From Mycolicibacter senuensis (GTDB taxonomy: Bacteria; Actinomycetota; Actinomycetes; Mycobacteriales; Mycobacteriaceae): a DNA stretch of 64,000 bases. This document shows positions 40,320 to 50,027 of this stretch, piece by piece. The position numbers were made by a program, and so were the translations under genes. Under the pieces are notes generated by a model, which was given only the letters and a program-made list of their open reading frames with translations, was not told where the DNA came from and did no database searches. The DNA is taken from positions 278,063-342,062 of the forward strand of contig NZ_LQPS01000039.1 in the NCBI RefSeq assembly GCF_002101885.1. Reading direction: 5' to 3'. Each line of letters opens with the position of its first letter. The first letter of the stretch is position 1.

Positions 40320-41855
40320 GTGAGCTCCGCCGATACCCCCCACACCCCAGGTCTGTCGCACACCGAGGACCCCGATCTTCCCGAGCAGTTCCGGATTCGC
40401 CGTGACAAGCGCGCGCGGTTGCTGGCCCAGGGGCGCGATCCCTACCCGGTGGCGGTGGGCCGCACCCACTCGCTCGCCCAGATCCGGGCCGGCTACCCCG
40501 ACCTCGCCGCCGACACCGCCACCGGCGACGTCGTCGGCGTGGCCGGACGGGTGGTCTTCGCCCGCAACTCCGGGAAGCTGTGTTTCGCCACCCTGCAGGA
40601 GGGTGACGGTACCCAGTTGCAGGTGATGGTCAGCCTGGCCAGCGTCGGCGAACAGCTGTTGGAGTCCTGGAAGGTCGATGTCGACCTCGGCGACATCGTC
40701 TACGTGCACGGCGAGGTGATCAGTTCCCGCCGCGGCGAGCTGTCGGTGCTGGCCGACTCATGGCAGATGGCGTCGAAATCGCTGCGCCCGCTGCCGGTCG
40801 CGCACAAGGAGATGAGCGAGGAGTCGCGGGTCCGGCGGCGCTACGTCGACCTGATCCTCCGCCCGGAGGCGCGGATCGTGGCTCGCCAGCGAATCGCGGT
40901 GATTCGCGCGCTGCGCAACGCACTGGAGCGTCGCGGATTCCTCGAAGTCGAAACGCCGATGTTGCAGACATTGGCCGGTGGGGCGGCGGCCCGGCCGTTC
41001 GTCACGCATTCGAACGCACTCGACGTCGACCTCTACCTGCGAATCGCTCCTGAGCTTTTCCTGAAACGCTGCGTTGTCGGCGGCTTCGAGCGGGTCTTCG
41101 AACTCAATCGGGTGTTCCGAAACGAAGGCGCCGATTCTACGCATTCGCCTGAATTCTCGATGCTGGAGACCTACCAGGCCTATGGCACCTACGATGACTC
41201 GGCCGTGGCCACGCGGGAGATTATTCAAGAGGTCGCCGACGAGGTGATCGGAACCCGCCGACTACCACTGCCCGACGGCAGCATCTACGACATTGACGGC
41301 GAATGGGCGACGGTCGAGATGTATCCGTCGCTGTCGGACGCGATCGGCGAGGAGATCACCCCGGCGACCTCGGCGGATCGGCTGTGGGCGGTGGCCGACC
41401 GACTCGGTGTCGAGATTCCCACCGACCGCGGCTACGGGCACGGCAAGCTGGTCGAGGAATTGTGGGAACACGCCGTCGGCAATGCGCTGAGTGCGCCCAC
41501 GTTCGTGCGGGACTTCCCGGTCGAGACGACTCCGCTCACCCGCCAGCACCGCAGCATCGATGGCGTCACCGAGAAGTGGGATCTCTACATGCGCGGGGTC
41601 GAACTGGCCACCGGCTACTCCGAACTCATCGACCCGGTGGTGCAGCGCGCGCGTTTTGAGGACCAGGCGCGGGCCGCGGCGGCCGGCGACGACGAGGCGA
41701 TGGCGTTGGACGAGGACTTCCTGGTGGCGATGGAACACGCGATGCCACCCTGCACCGGCACCGGAATGGGCATCGACCGCCTGCTGATGGTCTTGACGGG
41801 CCTGTCAATTAGAGAGACCGTTTTGTTCCCGATTGTTCGGCGCCACGGCAACTGA
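40320..41855 (+). CDS. lysS: Lysyl-tRNA synthetase (class II)
   Basis: 511 residues from GTG 40320. An OB-fold anticodon domain ([31 protein letters not shown]) is followed by the class II core: motif 2 [20 protein letters not shown] and motif 3 [15 protein letters not shown]. Equivalent to Rv3598c. Bases 40860-41260 are visibly less GC-rich than the flanks, but the frame is intact and motifs complete. Confidence 0.96.
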   Translation: MSSADTPHTPGLSHTEDPDLPEQFRIRRDKRARLLAQGRDPYPVAVGRTHSLAQIRAGYPDLAADTATGDVVGVAGRVVFARNSGKLCFATLQEGDGTQLQVMVSLASVGEQLLESWKVDVDLGDIVYVHGEVISSRRGELSVLADSWQMASKSLRPLPVAHKEMSEESRVRRRYVDLILRPEARIVARQRIAVIRALRNALERRGFLEVETPMLQTLAGGAAARPFVTHSNALDVDLYLRIAPELFLKRCVVGGFERVFELNRVFRNEGADSTHSPEFSMLETYQAYGTYDDSAVATREIIQEVADEVIGTRRLPLPDGSIYDIDGEWATVEMYPSLSDAIGEEITPATSADRLWAVADRLGVEIPTDRGYGHGKLVEELWEHAVGNALSAPTFVRDFPVETTPLTRQHRSIDGVTEKWDLYMRGVELATGYSELIDPVVQRARFEDQARAAAAGDDEAMALDEDFLVAMEHAMPPCTGTGMGIDRLLMVLTGLSIRETVLFPIVRRHGN

Positions 41856-41972
41856 ACTCCTGACGACACCTGTTGTGTTGAAGCGGCCGTATTTTTATGG
41901 CACATTGGTCCGCGAGGTCGATTACGGCTTTGCGCACAGTTTGCGCGCAGGAAAGCTAACTTAGGGGTACCG

Positions 41973-42308
41973 ATGGCGAAAAAAGTGACCGTCACCTTGA
42001 TCGATGATTTCGATGGTGAGGGTGCCGCCGACGAAACAGTCGAATTCGGGCTGGACGGGGTGACCTATGAGATCGACCTTTCAAGTAAGAATGCCACGAA
42101 ACTGCGCGGCGACTTGAAGAAGTGGGCGGACGCGGGCCGTCGGGTCGGCGGTCGGCGGCGCGGACGGGCCGGAGCCGGCCGCCGCGGAGCGATCGACCGT
42201 GAACAAAGCGCCGCGATCCGCGAATGGGCTCGCCGCAACGGCCACAACGTGTCGACCCGCGGCCGTATCCCGGCCGACATCATCGACGCATTCCACGCCG
42301 CCACTTAG
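41973..42308 (+). CDS. lsr2: Nucleoid-associated silencing protein Lsr2
   Basis: 111 residues. H-NS-like bridging protein that coats A+T-rich DNA. The N-terminal dimerisation domain is [25 protein letters not shown]. The C-terminal DNA-binding domain has the AT-hook-like RGR in [14 protein letters not shown], and the linker is Arg/Gly-rich. The 117-bp leader is A+T-rich (TATTTTTATGG) with AGGGG five bases before the ATG; A+T-rich promoters of lsr2 often bind the protein itself. Equivalent to Rv3597c. Confidence 0.97.
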   Translation: MAKKVTVTLIDDFDGEGAADETVEFGLDGVTYEIDLSSKNATKLRGDLKKWADAGRRVGGRRRGRAGAGRRGAIDREQSAAIREWARRNGHNVSTRGRIPADIIDAFHAAT

Positions 42309-42336
42309 AGCCGCCACCTGACCCCGGCGGATTCGG

Positions 42337-42354
42337 GTTTCGCTGCTGGCGAAC
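42337..42354. promoter_or_regulatory. Candidate ClgR box upstream of clpC1
   Basis: GTTTCGCTGCTGGCGAAC contains the perfect inverted repeat TTCGC-N5-GCGAA. It fits the actinobacterial ClgR consensus WNNWCGCYNANRGCGWWS at 16 of 18 positions. ClgR activates clpC1 and clpP genes in mycobacteria and corynebacteria. It lies about 220 bp before clpC1. A TACAGT -10-like hexamer at 42496-42501 is a possible promoter between them. Confidence 0.55.
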
Positions 42355-42572
42355 CCGGTGACCCGGCGGAACGGATTCGGGGGTCACAGCGTTGCCCCCT
42401 TGCATCAGGTGCCAGGCCTTTCGGGGTCTGGCATCCGCAAGTGGTCGATATCGGTACGCATTGCCCGGCAGGTCACAGCGCGCTCGGCCGCCCACTACAG
42501 TGGACGGCAGGTACGCGCAGCCGAGCCGAGGCCGACCAAGTACCGATGGTGAGGGAGAGCAGGTAAACGCCG

Positions 42573-45101
42573 ATGTTCGAAAGATTTACCGACCGGGCCC
42601 GCAGGGTTGTCGTCCTCGCGCAGGAAGAGGCGCGGATGCTCAACCACAACTACATCGGGACCGAGCACATCCTGCTGGGCTTGATCCACGAGGGTGAGGG
42701 CGTGGCCGCCAAGTCGCTGGAGTCGCTGGGCATCTCCCTGGAGGGGGTGCGCAGCCAGGTCGAGGAGATCATCGGGCAGGGCCAGCAGGCGCCGTCCGGA
42801 CACATCCCGTTCACCCCGCGCGCCAAGAAGGTGCTCGAGCTGAGCCTGCGTGAGGCGTTGCAGCTCGGCCACAACTACATCGGCACCGAGCACATCCTGC
42901 TGGGCCTGATCCGCGAGGGCGAGGGCGTTGCGGCACAGGTGCTGGTCAAGTTGGGCGCCGACCTGACCCGGGTGCGCCAGCAGGTCATCCAGTTGCTCAG
43001 CGGCTACCAGGGCAAGGAGACCGCCGAGGCCGGCACCGGTGGCCGCGGCGGGGAATCCGGCTCGCCGTCCACGTCGCTGGTGCTCGACCAGTTCGGCCGC
43101 AACCTGACCGCCGCGGCCATGGAGGGCAAGCTCGACCCGGTGATCGGCCGGGAGAAGGAAATCGAGCGGGTCATGCAGGTGCTGTCCCGGCGTACCAAGA
43201 ACAACCCGGTGCTGATCGGTGAGCCCGGCGTCGGCAAGACCGCTGTGGTCGAGGGCCTGGCGCAGGCGATCGTGGCCGGCGAGGTCCCCGAGACGCTGAA
43301 GGACAAGCAGCTCTACACCCTGGACCTGGGTTCGCTGGTGGCCGGCAGCCGTTACCGCGGGGACTTCGAGGAGCGCCTGAAGAAGGTGCTCAAGGAGATC
43401 AACACCCGCGGCGACATCATCTTGTTCATCGACGAGCTGCACACCCTGGTGGGTGCCGGTGCGGCCGAGGGCGCGATCGATGCGGCCTCGATCCTCAAGC
43501 CGAAGCTGGCTCGCGGTGAACTGCAGACCATCGGCGCCACGACCCTCGACGAGTACCGCAAGTACATCGAGAAGGACGCGGCACTGGAGCGCCGGTTCCA
43601 GCCGGTGCAGGTCGGTGAGCCCACGGTGGAGCACACCATCGAGATCCTCAAGGGCCTGCGGGACCGCTACGAGGCCCACCACCGGGTCTCGATCAGCGAC
43701 TCGGCGATTGTGGCGGCAGCCACCCTGGCCGACCGCTACATCAACGACCGGTTCCTGCCGGACAAGGCGATCGACCTGATCGACGAGGCCGGTGCGCGGA
43801 TGCGGATCCGCCGGATGACCGCGCCGCCGGACCTGCGTGAGTTCGACGAGAAGATCGCCGACGCGCGCCGGGAGAAGGAGTCCGCGATCGACGCGCAGGA
43901 CTTCGAGAAGGCCGCCAGCCTGCGGGACCGCGAGAAGCAGCTGGTCGCGCAGCGCGCGGAACGCGAGAAGCAGTGGCGTGCCGGGGATCTCGACGTCGTG
44001 GCCGAGGTCGATGACGAGCAGATCGCCGAGGTGCTGGGCAACTGGACCGGCATCCCGGTGTTCAAGCTGACCGAGGCCGAGACCACCCGTCTGCTGCGGA
44101 TGGAAGACGAGCTGCACAAGCGGATCATCGGGCAGAAGGATGCCGTCAACGCGGTCTCGAAGGCGATCCGCCGTACCCGCGCCGGGTTGAAAGACCCCAA
44201 GCGGCCGTCCGGCTCGTTCATCTTCGCCGGCCCGTCCGGTGTCGGTAAGACCGAGCTGTCCAAGGCGCTGGCGGAGTTCCTGTTCGGCGACGACGACGCG
44301 CTCATCCAGATCGACATGGGCGAGTTCCACGACCGCTTCACCGCGTCGCGGCTGTTCGGGGCCCCTCCGGGCTACGTCGGCTACGAGGAGGGCGGCCAGC
44401 TGACCGAGAAGGTGCGGCGCAAGCCGTTCTCGGTGGTGCTGTTCGACGAGATCGAGAAGGCGCACCAGGAGATCTACAACTCGCTGTTGCAGGTTCTCGA
44501 GGACGGTCGGCTCACCGACGGCCAGGGACGCACGGTGGACTTCAAGAACTGCGTGCTGATCTTCACCTCCAACCTGGGCACGTCCGACATCTCCAAGGCT
44601 GTCGGCCTCGGGTTCACCCAGGGCGGCGGGGAGAACAACTACGAGCGGATGAAGCTGAAGGTCAACGACGAGCTCAAGAAGCACTTCCGCCCGGAGTTCC
44701 TCAACCGCATCGACGACATCATCGTCTTCCACCAGCTCAGCAGGGAAGAGATCATCCAGATGGTCGACTTGATGATCGGTCGGGTGGCCAAGCAGCTCAA
44801 GGCCAAGGACATGGACATCGCGATGTCCGACAAGGCCAAGTCACTGCTGGCCAAGCGCGGCTTCGACCCGGTGCTGGGCGCGCGTCCGCTGCGGCGCACC
44901 ATCCAGCGCGAGATCGAGGACCAGCTGTCGGAGAAGATCCTGTTCGAGGAGATCGGCCCCGGCCAGCTGGTCACCGTCGACGTCGACAACTGGGACGGCG
45001 AGGGCGCGACCGAGAACGCGGTGTTCACCTTCGTCGGTAGCCAGAAGCCGACGGAGGAGCCGGCCGACCTGGCTCAGGCGGGCGCACCGACCGCGGAGTA
45101 G
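42573..45101 (+). CDS. clpC1: ATP-dependent Clp protease ATP-binding subunit ClpC1
   Basis: 842 residues, Hsp100 unfoldase feeding ClpP1P2. The N-terminal domain has two Clp repeats ([20 protein letters not shown], then [20 protein letters not shown]), the target of cyclomarin and ecumicin. D1 Walker A is [13 protein letters not shown]; the middle UvrB/UvrC-type coiled coil is around 420-460; D2 Walker A is [12 protein letters not shown] with [11 protein letters not shown]. The ClpP-binding loop [14 protein letters not shown] and sensor [10 protein letters not shown] are visible. Equivalent to Rv3596c. Confidence 0.98.
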   Translation: MFERFTDRARRVVVLAQEEARMLNHNYIGTEHILLGLIHEGEGVAAKSLESLGISLEGVRSQVEEIIGQGQQAPSGHIPFTPRAKKVLELSLREALQLGHNYIGTEHILLGLIREGEGVAAQVLVKLGADLTRVRQQVIQLLSGYQGKETAEAGTGGRGGESGSPSTSLVLDQFGRNLTAAAMEGKLDPVIGREKEIERVMQVLSRRTKNNPVLIGEPGVGKTAVVEGLAQAIVAGEVPETLKDKQLYTLDLGSLVAGSRYRGDFEERLKKVLKEINTRGDIILFIDELHTLVGAGAAEGAIDAASILKPKLARGELQTIGATTLDEYRKYIEKDAALERRFQPVQVGEPTVEHTIEILKGLRDRYEAHHRVSISDSAIVAAATLADRYINDRFLPDKAIDLIDEAGARMRIRRMTAPPDLREFDEKIADARREKESAIDAQDFEKAASLRDREKQLVAQRAEREKQWRAGDLDVVAEVDDEQIAEVLGNWTGIPVFKLTEAETTRLLRMEDELHKRIIGQKDAVNAVSKAIRRTRAGLKDPKRPSGSFIFAGPSGVGKTELSKALAEFLFGDDDALIQIDMGEFHDRFTASRLFGAPPGYVGYEEGGQLTEKVRRKPFSVVLFDEIEKAHQEIYNSLLQVLEDGRLTDGQGRTVDFKNCVLIFTSNLGTSDISKAVGLGFTQGGGENNYERMKLKVNDELKKHFRPEFLNRIDDIIVFHQLSREEIIQMVDLMIGRVAKQLKAKDMDIAMSDKAKSLLAKRGFDPVLGARPLRRTIQREIEDQLSEKILFEEIGPGQLVTVDVDNWDGEGATENAVFTFVGSQKPTEEPADLAQAGAPTAE

Positions 45102-45114
45102 TCCCGGCGAGAAG

Positions 45115-45160
45115 GAATCTGGCGACGTCGACCCAGCCAGCGGGTCACGTCGCCAGATTC
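45115..45160. terminator. Bidirectional hairpin terminator between clpC1 and lpqF
   Basis: GAATCTGGCGACGT (45115-45128) and ACGTCGCCAGATTC (45147-45160) are perfect inverted copies. An inner GACCC/GGGTC pair extends the stem to 19 bp with a one-base bulge and a 7-nt loop. No long T-run follows, as is common for mycobacterial terminators. It lies 14 bp after clpC1 and 12 bp from the stop of the convergent lpqF. Confidence 0.85.
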
Positions 45161-45171
45161 AGTTTCGCGGC

Positions 45172-46497
45172 CTAGTGGCGCACCGGCAGGAGTCCGAATG
45201 CCTGCTTGGCGACCTGCAGCATCCAGCTGCCGACGCTCTTGCCGTGATCACGCGGCCAGTTGAGCTGGAAGCTGAGCACCCACGGCTGGCCGCTCTTGTC
45301 CACGGCGTACCAGCTGAAGGTCAGGTCGCCGGGCAGGCCGCCGGCTTTCGCGCCGATGTAGGGCCACTCGGCGCGGGGCAGGTCGATGCCGCGGACCGCG
45401 GACAGGATCTCGCGGACCGGTGCCGCCTCGCCCACCGCACCGGCCTGCAGCGCCACATGCACCCGGCAGATGTCCTCGGCGCTGCCGTACCACTCCGCGC
45501 CGTAGGCCGACGCCGGAACGTGCGCGCGGATCGGGTCCGGCTCGTAGGGGCGAGAGTTGGCCTGCTGTAACAGCTTTGCCCGCTCCTGGGGGGAGCCGTG
45601 CTGCCACTGCTCGCGCAGGTCGGGTTTGCCCCAGCCCACCGAGAACAACTCGTACATGGTGGGAAACGGCGTCATGCTGGCAGGGTCGTGGTGGCCGGCT
45701 GCGACCAGCGCCCGCTCGACGGCATGGGTTCCCACGTGGTCGATCAGCAAGTCGGTCGCCATGTTGTCGCTGGTGGCGATCATCTTCGCGGCGGCCTTGC
45801 GCACCGATACGTGCGCGCCGTCGGGCAGCTCCTCCAGACCGGACGAGCCGACCACCTTCGCCCGGCCGGTGATGATCAGCGGGTCGTCCCAGGACACCCG
45901 GCCGGCCTTCACCTCGTTGGCGACGGCCAGCAGCACATACAGCTTGAAGATCGATGCCAGCGGCAGCGACTGCCGGGCATTGGTGCCGGCCACCGGTTTG
46001 CAGGCGCCGTCCTCGATGCGCGACGCCTGGTAGGAGTAGCGTGCGCCGGTCCGGCTCAGCACCGCGTCGACGTCACCCCAGGAGCGGATCGTGGGTGCCT
46101 CGGTGGTCGGTTTGAACAGATCCACCATCCCGTTGTCGTCGGTGCGGATCCGGATGTCCTGGCGGGCACCATAGGAGGTGGTCAGGTGCAGGGTGGCCGC
46201 GCCGGCGCGAATGTCGACGCTGTCCAGCTGAAACGGCCGGTCCCACCACAGCGACTCCATGGTGGTGACCACCTGATCGACCTTGTCCGGTGCGGCCAGG
46301 GTGGCCACTCCGATCGGGCCGATCGGCCAGTCGGAGTTGAGCATGTCCATGGTCTGCTTGGCGCGCAGACCCGGCGGCGTCTTGGTGGAGATCACCACCT
46401 CACCGGTGTCGGCCGGTGAGGCAGGCGAGGGGGCGCAGCCGGCGGCCAGGCTCGCCAGGGCCACGGCGGTCGTGCATGCCGCCAGTCGGCGCCGCAC
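45172..46497 (-). CDS. lpqF: Lipoprotein LpqF, class A beta-lactamase-like fold
   Basis: 441 residues from GTG 46497. The signal peptide ends LASLAAGC with a lipidation cysteine at 21. An N-terminal domain of about 130 residues precedes a serine beta-lactamase/transpeptidase-like domain with PLASIFKLYVL (SxxK), IATSDNMATD (SDN) and IGAKAGGLPG in place of KTG. The altered third motif makes a true beta-lactamase doubtful. It overlaps nothing and begins 4 bp after the mhuD stop, matching Rv3592-Rv3593. Confidence 0.88.
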   Translation of the reverse strand: MRRRLAACTTAVALASLAAGCAPSPASPADTGEVVISTKTPPGLRAKQTMDMLNSDWPIGPIGVATLAAPDKVDQVVTTMESLWWDRPFQLDSVDIRAGAATLHLTTSYGARQDIRIRTDDNGMVDLFKPTTEAPTIRSWGDVDAVLSRTGARYSYQASRIEDGACKPVAGTNARQSLPLASIFKLYVLLAVANEVKAGRVSWDDPLIITGRAKVVGSSGLEELPDGAHVSVRKAAAKMIATSDNMATDLLIDHVGTHAVERALVAAGHHDPASMTPFPTMYELFSVGWGKPDLREQWQHGSPQERAKLLQQANSRPYEPDPIRAHVPASAYGAEWYGSAEDICRVHVALQAGAVGEAAPVREILSAVRGIDLPRAEWPYIGAKAGGLPGDLTFSWYAVDKSGQPWVLSFQLNWPRDHGKSVGSWMLQVAKQAFGLLPVRH

Positions 46498-46501
46498 CGA
46501 G

Positions 46502-46819
46502 CTAGGCCTGGGTGGCGGTTCCGGCCACGTCCAGCACGACCTCGAACTCCAGCAACGACGCACCGGTCGCCACCGGCTTGGCCCGCTGTCCGGCATGGGC
46601 TTCGACGGCGGGGCCCTGCGCCCACGCCTGGAAGGCCTCGTCGGACTCCCAGTGCGTCACCACGAAGTAGCGGTCCTCACCCTTGACCGGGCGCAGCAGC
46701 TGGAAGCCGAGGAAACCGGGCTGGTTCTCCACCGCATGCGCGCGGTTGGCGAACCGGTTCTCCAGCTCGGGGCCGGCGTCGGCGGGCACCTCGATTGCAT
46801 TGATCTTGACCACGGACAT
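46502..46819 (-). CDS. mhuD: Heme-degrading monooxygenase MhuD
   Basis: 105 residues, the length of Rv3592. ABM-fold enzyme that cleaves heme to mycobilin and free iron. The key residues N7, W66 and H75 are all present at the expected positions. It is followed by lpqF. The start ATG 46819 is only 15 bp from the divergent hydrolase start, so at least one of the two transcripts is probably leaderless. Confidence 0.95.
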   Translation of the reverse strand: MSVVKINAIEVPADAGPELENRFANRAHAVENQPGFLGFQLLRPVKGEDRYFVVTHWESDEAFQAWAQGPAVEAHAGQRAKPVATGASLLEFEVVLDVAGTATQA

Positions 46820-46834
46820 GTGGCCTAGGCTACC

Positions 46835-47605
46835 GTGCCCCGGGTGGACACCGCGTCGAGCGAGCTGCTGGCCTATCGCGGCGGACACGGTGCCCCGCTG
46901 GTCCTGGTGCACGGCCTGATGGGTCGTGGCAGCACCTGGTCGCGGCAACTGCCCTGGCTCACCCGGTTCGGGGCGGTTTACACCTACGACGCGCCGTGGC
47001 ATCGCGGCCGCGATGTCGCCGACCCGCACCCGATCGCCACCGAACGGTTCGTTTCCGACCTCGCCTCCGCGGTCGAGCAACTGCCCTGCCCGGTCCGCCT
47101 GGTCGGCCACTCGATGGGCGCGCTGCACGGCTGGTGCCTGGCGGCCAGCCGGCCCGAGCTGATCTCGGCGCTGGTGGTCGAAGACATGGCGCCGGACTTC
47201 CGGGGCCGCACCACCGGGCCGTGGGAACCGTGGGTGCATGCCCTGCCGGTCGAATACACCCGTGCCGAGCAGGTGATCGACGAGTTCGGTGAGATCGCCG
47301 GGCGGTATTTTCTGGAGGCCTTCGACCGCACCGAGACCGGCTGGCGGCTGCACGGCCGGCCCGAGCGGTGGGTGCAGATCGCCGCCGAGTGGGGCACCCG
47401 CGACTACTGGGAGCAGTGGCGGGAGGTGCGCTGCCCGACCTTGTTGATCGAAGCCGGCAACTCGGTGACACCCGCCGGACAGATGCGTGAGATGCACCGC
47501 ATCGCCGCCCAGAGCAGCTATCTGCACGTCCCGGACGCCGGGCACCTGGTGCACGATGATGCGCCGCAGGCCTACCGCGAGGCCGTCGAGTCGTTTCTGT
47601 CCTGA
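46835..47605 (+). CDS. Alpha/beta hydrolase (Rv3591c-like)
   Basis: 256 residues from GTG 46835. Motifs: LVLVHGLMGRGSTW (oxyanion region), nucleophile elbow GHSMGALHG, and a catalytic histidine in PDAGHLVHDDAPQ. No specific substrate can be read. It is divergent from mhuD and overlaps the convergent mutY by 34 bp. Confidence 0.9.
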   Translation: MPRVDTASSELLAYRGGHGAPLVLVHGLMGRGSTWSRQLPWLTRFGAVYTYDAPWHRGRDVADPHPIATERFVSDLASAVEQLPCPVRLVGHSMGALHGWCLAASRPELISALVVEDMAPDFRGRTTGPWEPWVHALPVEYTRAEQVIDEFGEIAGRYFLEAFDRTETGWRLHGRPERWVQIAAEWGTRDYWEQWREVRCPTLLIEAGNSVTPAGQMREMHRIAAQSSYLHVPDAGHLVHDDAPQAYREAVESFLS

Positions 47606-48471
47606 CCGGGCAGCGCAAAGCGGCCGTCGGCGAGCTGTTCCACCAGGCCGTCGTCCAGCAGTGAGGCCAGCGCGCGTTCGCGCTGCACCGCATCCATCGG
47701 CCACGCCACGTCGATTTCGGCACGCGTTACCGAAAACTCCTTGTCCCGCAACACATCCAGCAGGCGTCCACGCACCTGCCGATCAGTGCCGGCATAGCGT
47801 TGGGCGGGTCGCCTCGGGCCGTCGGCGGACGGTGAGCCGGCCAGCCGCCAGCGGCAGCGCTCGCGCAGCGGACAGCTGTCGCAGCGCGGGCTGCGGGCCG
47901 TGCACACAATGGCCCCCAGTTCCATCAGGGCCGCCGAGAACCGGGCTGCCCGAGCGGAATCGGGCAGCAGCGCGGTGACATCGGCGTGGTCACGCTTCGC
48001 CGACGGGCCGGCCGCATCGGCACGTCCGTGCACGGCCCTGGCCACCACCCGACGCACGTTGGTGTCGACCACCGGGACCGGTTTGCGGTAGGCGAAACAG
48101 GCCACCGCCCGCGCGGTGTAGCTGCCGATCCCGGGCAGTTGCTCCAAGGTCTCGACATCGTCGGGTACCACGTCGGCGAAGTCACGAGCGATCACCGTCG
48201 CGCATTCATGGAGCCGTTTGGCCCGGCGCGGATAGCCCAGCTTTCCCCAGGCCCGCAACACATCAGCGGGGGTTGCGGCGGCTGTCGCCGACGGCGTCGG
48301 CCAGCGGGCGACCCAGTCTGTCCAGAGCGGCAGCACCCGCGCCACCGGGGTCTGCTGCAACATGAACTCGCTGACCAGGATCTGCCACGGCGTCACACCG
48401 GCCGCCCGCCACGGCAGATCGCGTTCGGCGTTGTCGAACCAGCCCAGCAGGTCGCCGGCGTCGATGCTCAT
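47572..48471 (-). CDS. mutY: A/G-specific adenine glycosylase MutY
   Basis: 299 residues from ATG 48471. Removes adenine mispaired with 8-oxoguanine. HhH-GPD fold: SEFMLQQTPVARVLP with the catalytic glutamate, LPGIGSYTARAVACFAY with the helix-hairpin-helix, and VVDTNVRRVVAR. The iron-sulfur ligands appear as C-x6-C-x2-C-x5-C in CTARSPRCDSCPLRERC. The C-terminal NUDIX-like domain is short. Equivalent to Rv3589. Confidence 0.94.
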   Translation of the reverse strand: MSIDAGDLLGWFDNAERDLPWRAAGVTPWQILVSEFMLQQTPVARVLPLWTDWVARWPTPSATAAATPADVLRAWGKLGYPRRAKRLHECATVIARDFADVVPDDVETLEQLPGIGSYTARAVACFAYRKPVPVVDTNVRRVVARAVHGRADAAGPSAKRDHADVTALLPDSARAARFSAALMELGAIVCTARSPRCDSCPLRERCRWRLAGSPSADGPRRPAQRYAGTDRQVRGRLLDVLRDKEFSVTRAEIDVAWPMDAVQRERALASLLDDGLVEQLADGRFALPGQDRNDSTASR

Positions 48472-48496
48472 CGGCCGACCGTGCACAATGTCGGGT

Positions 48497-49120
48497 ATGC
48501 CGAACTCGAACCCGATATCCGCGTGGAAGGCACTCAAGGAGGGTAACGAGCGCTTCGTCGCCGGCGAACCCCTCCATCCCAGCCAGGACGTCGCGCGCCG
48601 CGCTGCGCTGGCCGACGGCCAGAAGCCGACCGCGGTGGTGTTCGGTTGCGGTGACAGCCGGGTCGCGGCCGAAATCATCTTCGATCAGGGCCTCGGTGAC
48701 ATGTTCGTGGTCCGCACCGCCGGCCATGTGATCGATGCAGCGGTGCTGGGTTCGATCGAGTTCGGGGTGGCGGTGCTCGACGTGCCGCTGATCGTGGTGC
48801 TGGGCCACGACAGCTGCGGGGCGGTCAAGGCCGCGCTGGCCGCTCTCGACGACGGTGCCGTACCAGGCGGCTACCTGCGTGATATCGCCGAACGGGTGGC
48901 CTCGTCGATCCTGGTCGGCCGGCGCGAAGGCCTGCGCAGCATCGATGAGTTTGAGACCTTCCACGTCAACGAGACCGTGCGGCAACTAGCGACCCGGTCG
49001 ACCGTCATCGCCGAGCAGGTCGAGGCCGGGACGCTGGCGATCGTGGGCGCCACCTACCACCTGGCCGACGGGCGGGTGCAGGCCCGCGAGCACCTCGGCG
49101 ACATCGGCGAAGAGTCGTAG
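48497..49120 (+). CDS. canB: Beta-class carbonic anhydrase (CanB)
   Basis: 207 residues, the same length as Rv3588c. Zinc ligands C51, H104 and C107, with the D53-R55 dyad in CGDSR and the GHDSCG motif. Interconverts CO2 and bicarbonate in the cytoplasm. It is divergent from mutY, with 25 bp between starts. Confidence 0.95.
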   Translation: MPNSNPISAWKALKEGNERFVAGEPLHPSQDVARRAALADGQKPTAVVFGCGDSRVAAEIIFDQGLGDMFVVRTAGHVIDAAVLGSIEFGVAVLDVPLIVVLGHDSCGAVKAALAALDDGAVPGGYLRDIAERVASSILVGRREGLRSIDEFETFHVNETVRQLATRSTVIAEQVEAGTLAIVGATYHLADGRVQAREHLGDIGEES

Positions 49121-49225
49121 CTCAGCCGGGGACATCTCGGTCGGGCGGGCCACCGGCGGGGCCCGAATACTCGGGCGAGGTCACAATGCGGCAACGACAC
49201 GCCGTGAAGGGTCGGACAACTCGCG

Positions 49226-50011
49226 GTGAGCTCGTCCTACCGTGAGAACGTGCTCGATTTAGAACCGCAGGGTCCGCTGCCTTCGCAGATCTACTGGCGA
49301 CGCCGGGGACTGGCGCTGGGCATCGCGGTCGCGGTGATCGCGGTGGTGGCGGCCATCGTCTTCGCTGTCGTGAACAGCAGCGCGGGCGCCGAGAACGCCG
49401 ACGGGAAGAAGACGACCGCTACGCAGCACGCCAAGCCACCGGGCGCGCCCGCCGAAGAGGTCAAGACACCCGTGGTGCCGCCCGCCGAGGAGGCGCCCCC
49501 GCCGGCGCCGACCCCGACCGCGGCGGTGCTCCCGCCGCCGGTGCTCAAGGAGGGCGACGACTGCCCCGACTCGACGCTGGCCGTCAAGGGCATCACCGGG
49601 CCGCAGTACACGCTGGGTGAGCAGCCGCAGTTCACCATGGTGGTCACCAACATCGGGCTGGTCGCCTGCAAGCGGGACGTGGGGGCGGCGGTGCTGGCCG
49701 CCTACGTCTACTCGCTGGACAACCAGCGACTGTGGTCGAACCTGGACTGCGCGCCGTCGAACGAGACCCTGGTCAAGACCTTCGATCCCGGTGAGCAGGT
49801 GACGACCACAGTGACCTGGACCGGAATGGGTTCGGCGCCGCAATGTCCGCTGCCGCGACAGCCGATCGGTCCGGGCACCTACAACCTGGTGGTCCAACTG
49901 GGCAATCTGCGGTCCGCGACGGTGCCGTTCATGCTGACCGAACCCGCACCGGACGCCCCGCCACCGCCGGTCGAACACCTCCCGATGCCGGAAGCGCCAC
50001 CGGGCAACTAG
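49226..50011 (+). CDS. Membrane-anchored proline-rich protein (Rv3587c-like)
   Basis: 261 residues from GTG 49226. A short cytoplasmic N-terminus with PSQIYWRRRGLALGIAVAVI leads into one membrane helix (about 29-50). A Pro/Ala/Thr linker then leads to an extracellular beta-sandwich-like domain with two cysteines (GDDCPDSTLAVKGITGP and GLVACKRDVG). Position next to canB matches Rv3587c. In M. tuberculosis disA comes next; here radA follows directly, 16 bp away and convergent. Function unknown. Confidence 0.85.
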   Translation: MSSSYRENVLDLEPQGPLPSQIYWRRRGLALGIAVAVIAVVAAIVFAVVNSSAGAENADGKKTTATQHAKPPGAPAEEVKTPVVPPAEEAPPPAPTPTAAVLPPPVLKEGDDCPDSTLAVKGITGPQYTLGEQPQFTMVVTNIGLVACKRDVGAAVLAAYVYSLDNQRLWSNLDCAPSNETLVKTFDPGEQVTTTVTWTGMGSAPQCPLPRQPIGPGTYNLVVQLGNLRSATVPFMLTEPAPDAPPPPVEHLPMPEAPPGN

Positions 50012-50027
50012 ATCGCGCCGTCGGGCG

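Noticed and set aside
40860..41260. Lower-GC patch in lysS as horizontally acquired DNA
   Set aside because: The frame and class II motifs are intact and continuous; local codon choice for conserved residues is enough to explain it.
42495..44732. 745-residue minus-strand open frame opposite clpC1
   Set aside because: Antisense mirror of a highly conserved gene; composition is Leu/Val/Gln/His filler with no domain.
45172..46497. LpqF as an active class A beta-lactamase
   Set aside because: SxxK and SDN are present but the KTG motif is replaced (AKAGG); family members are annotated as lipoproteins without shown lactamase activity.
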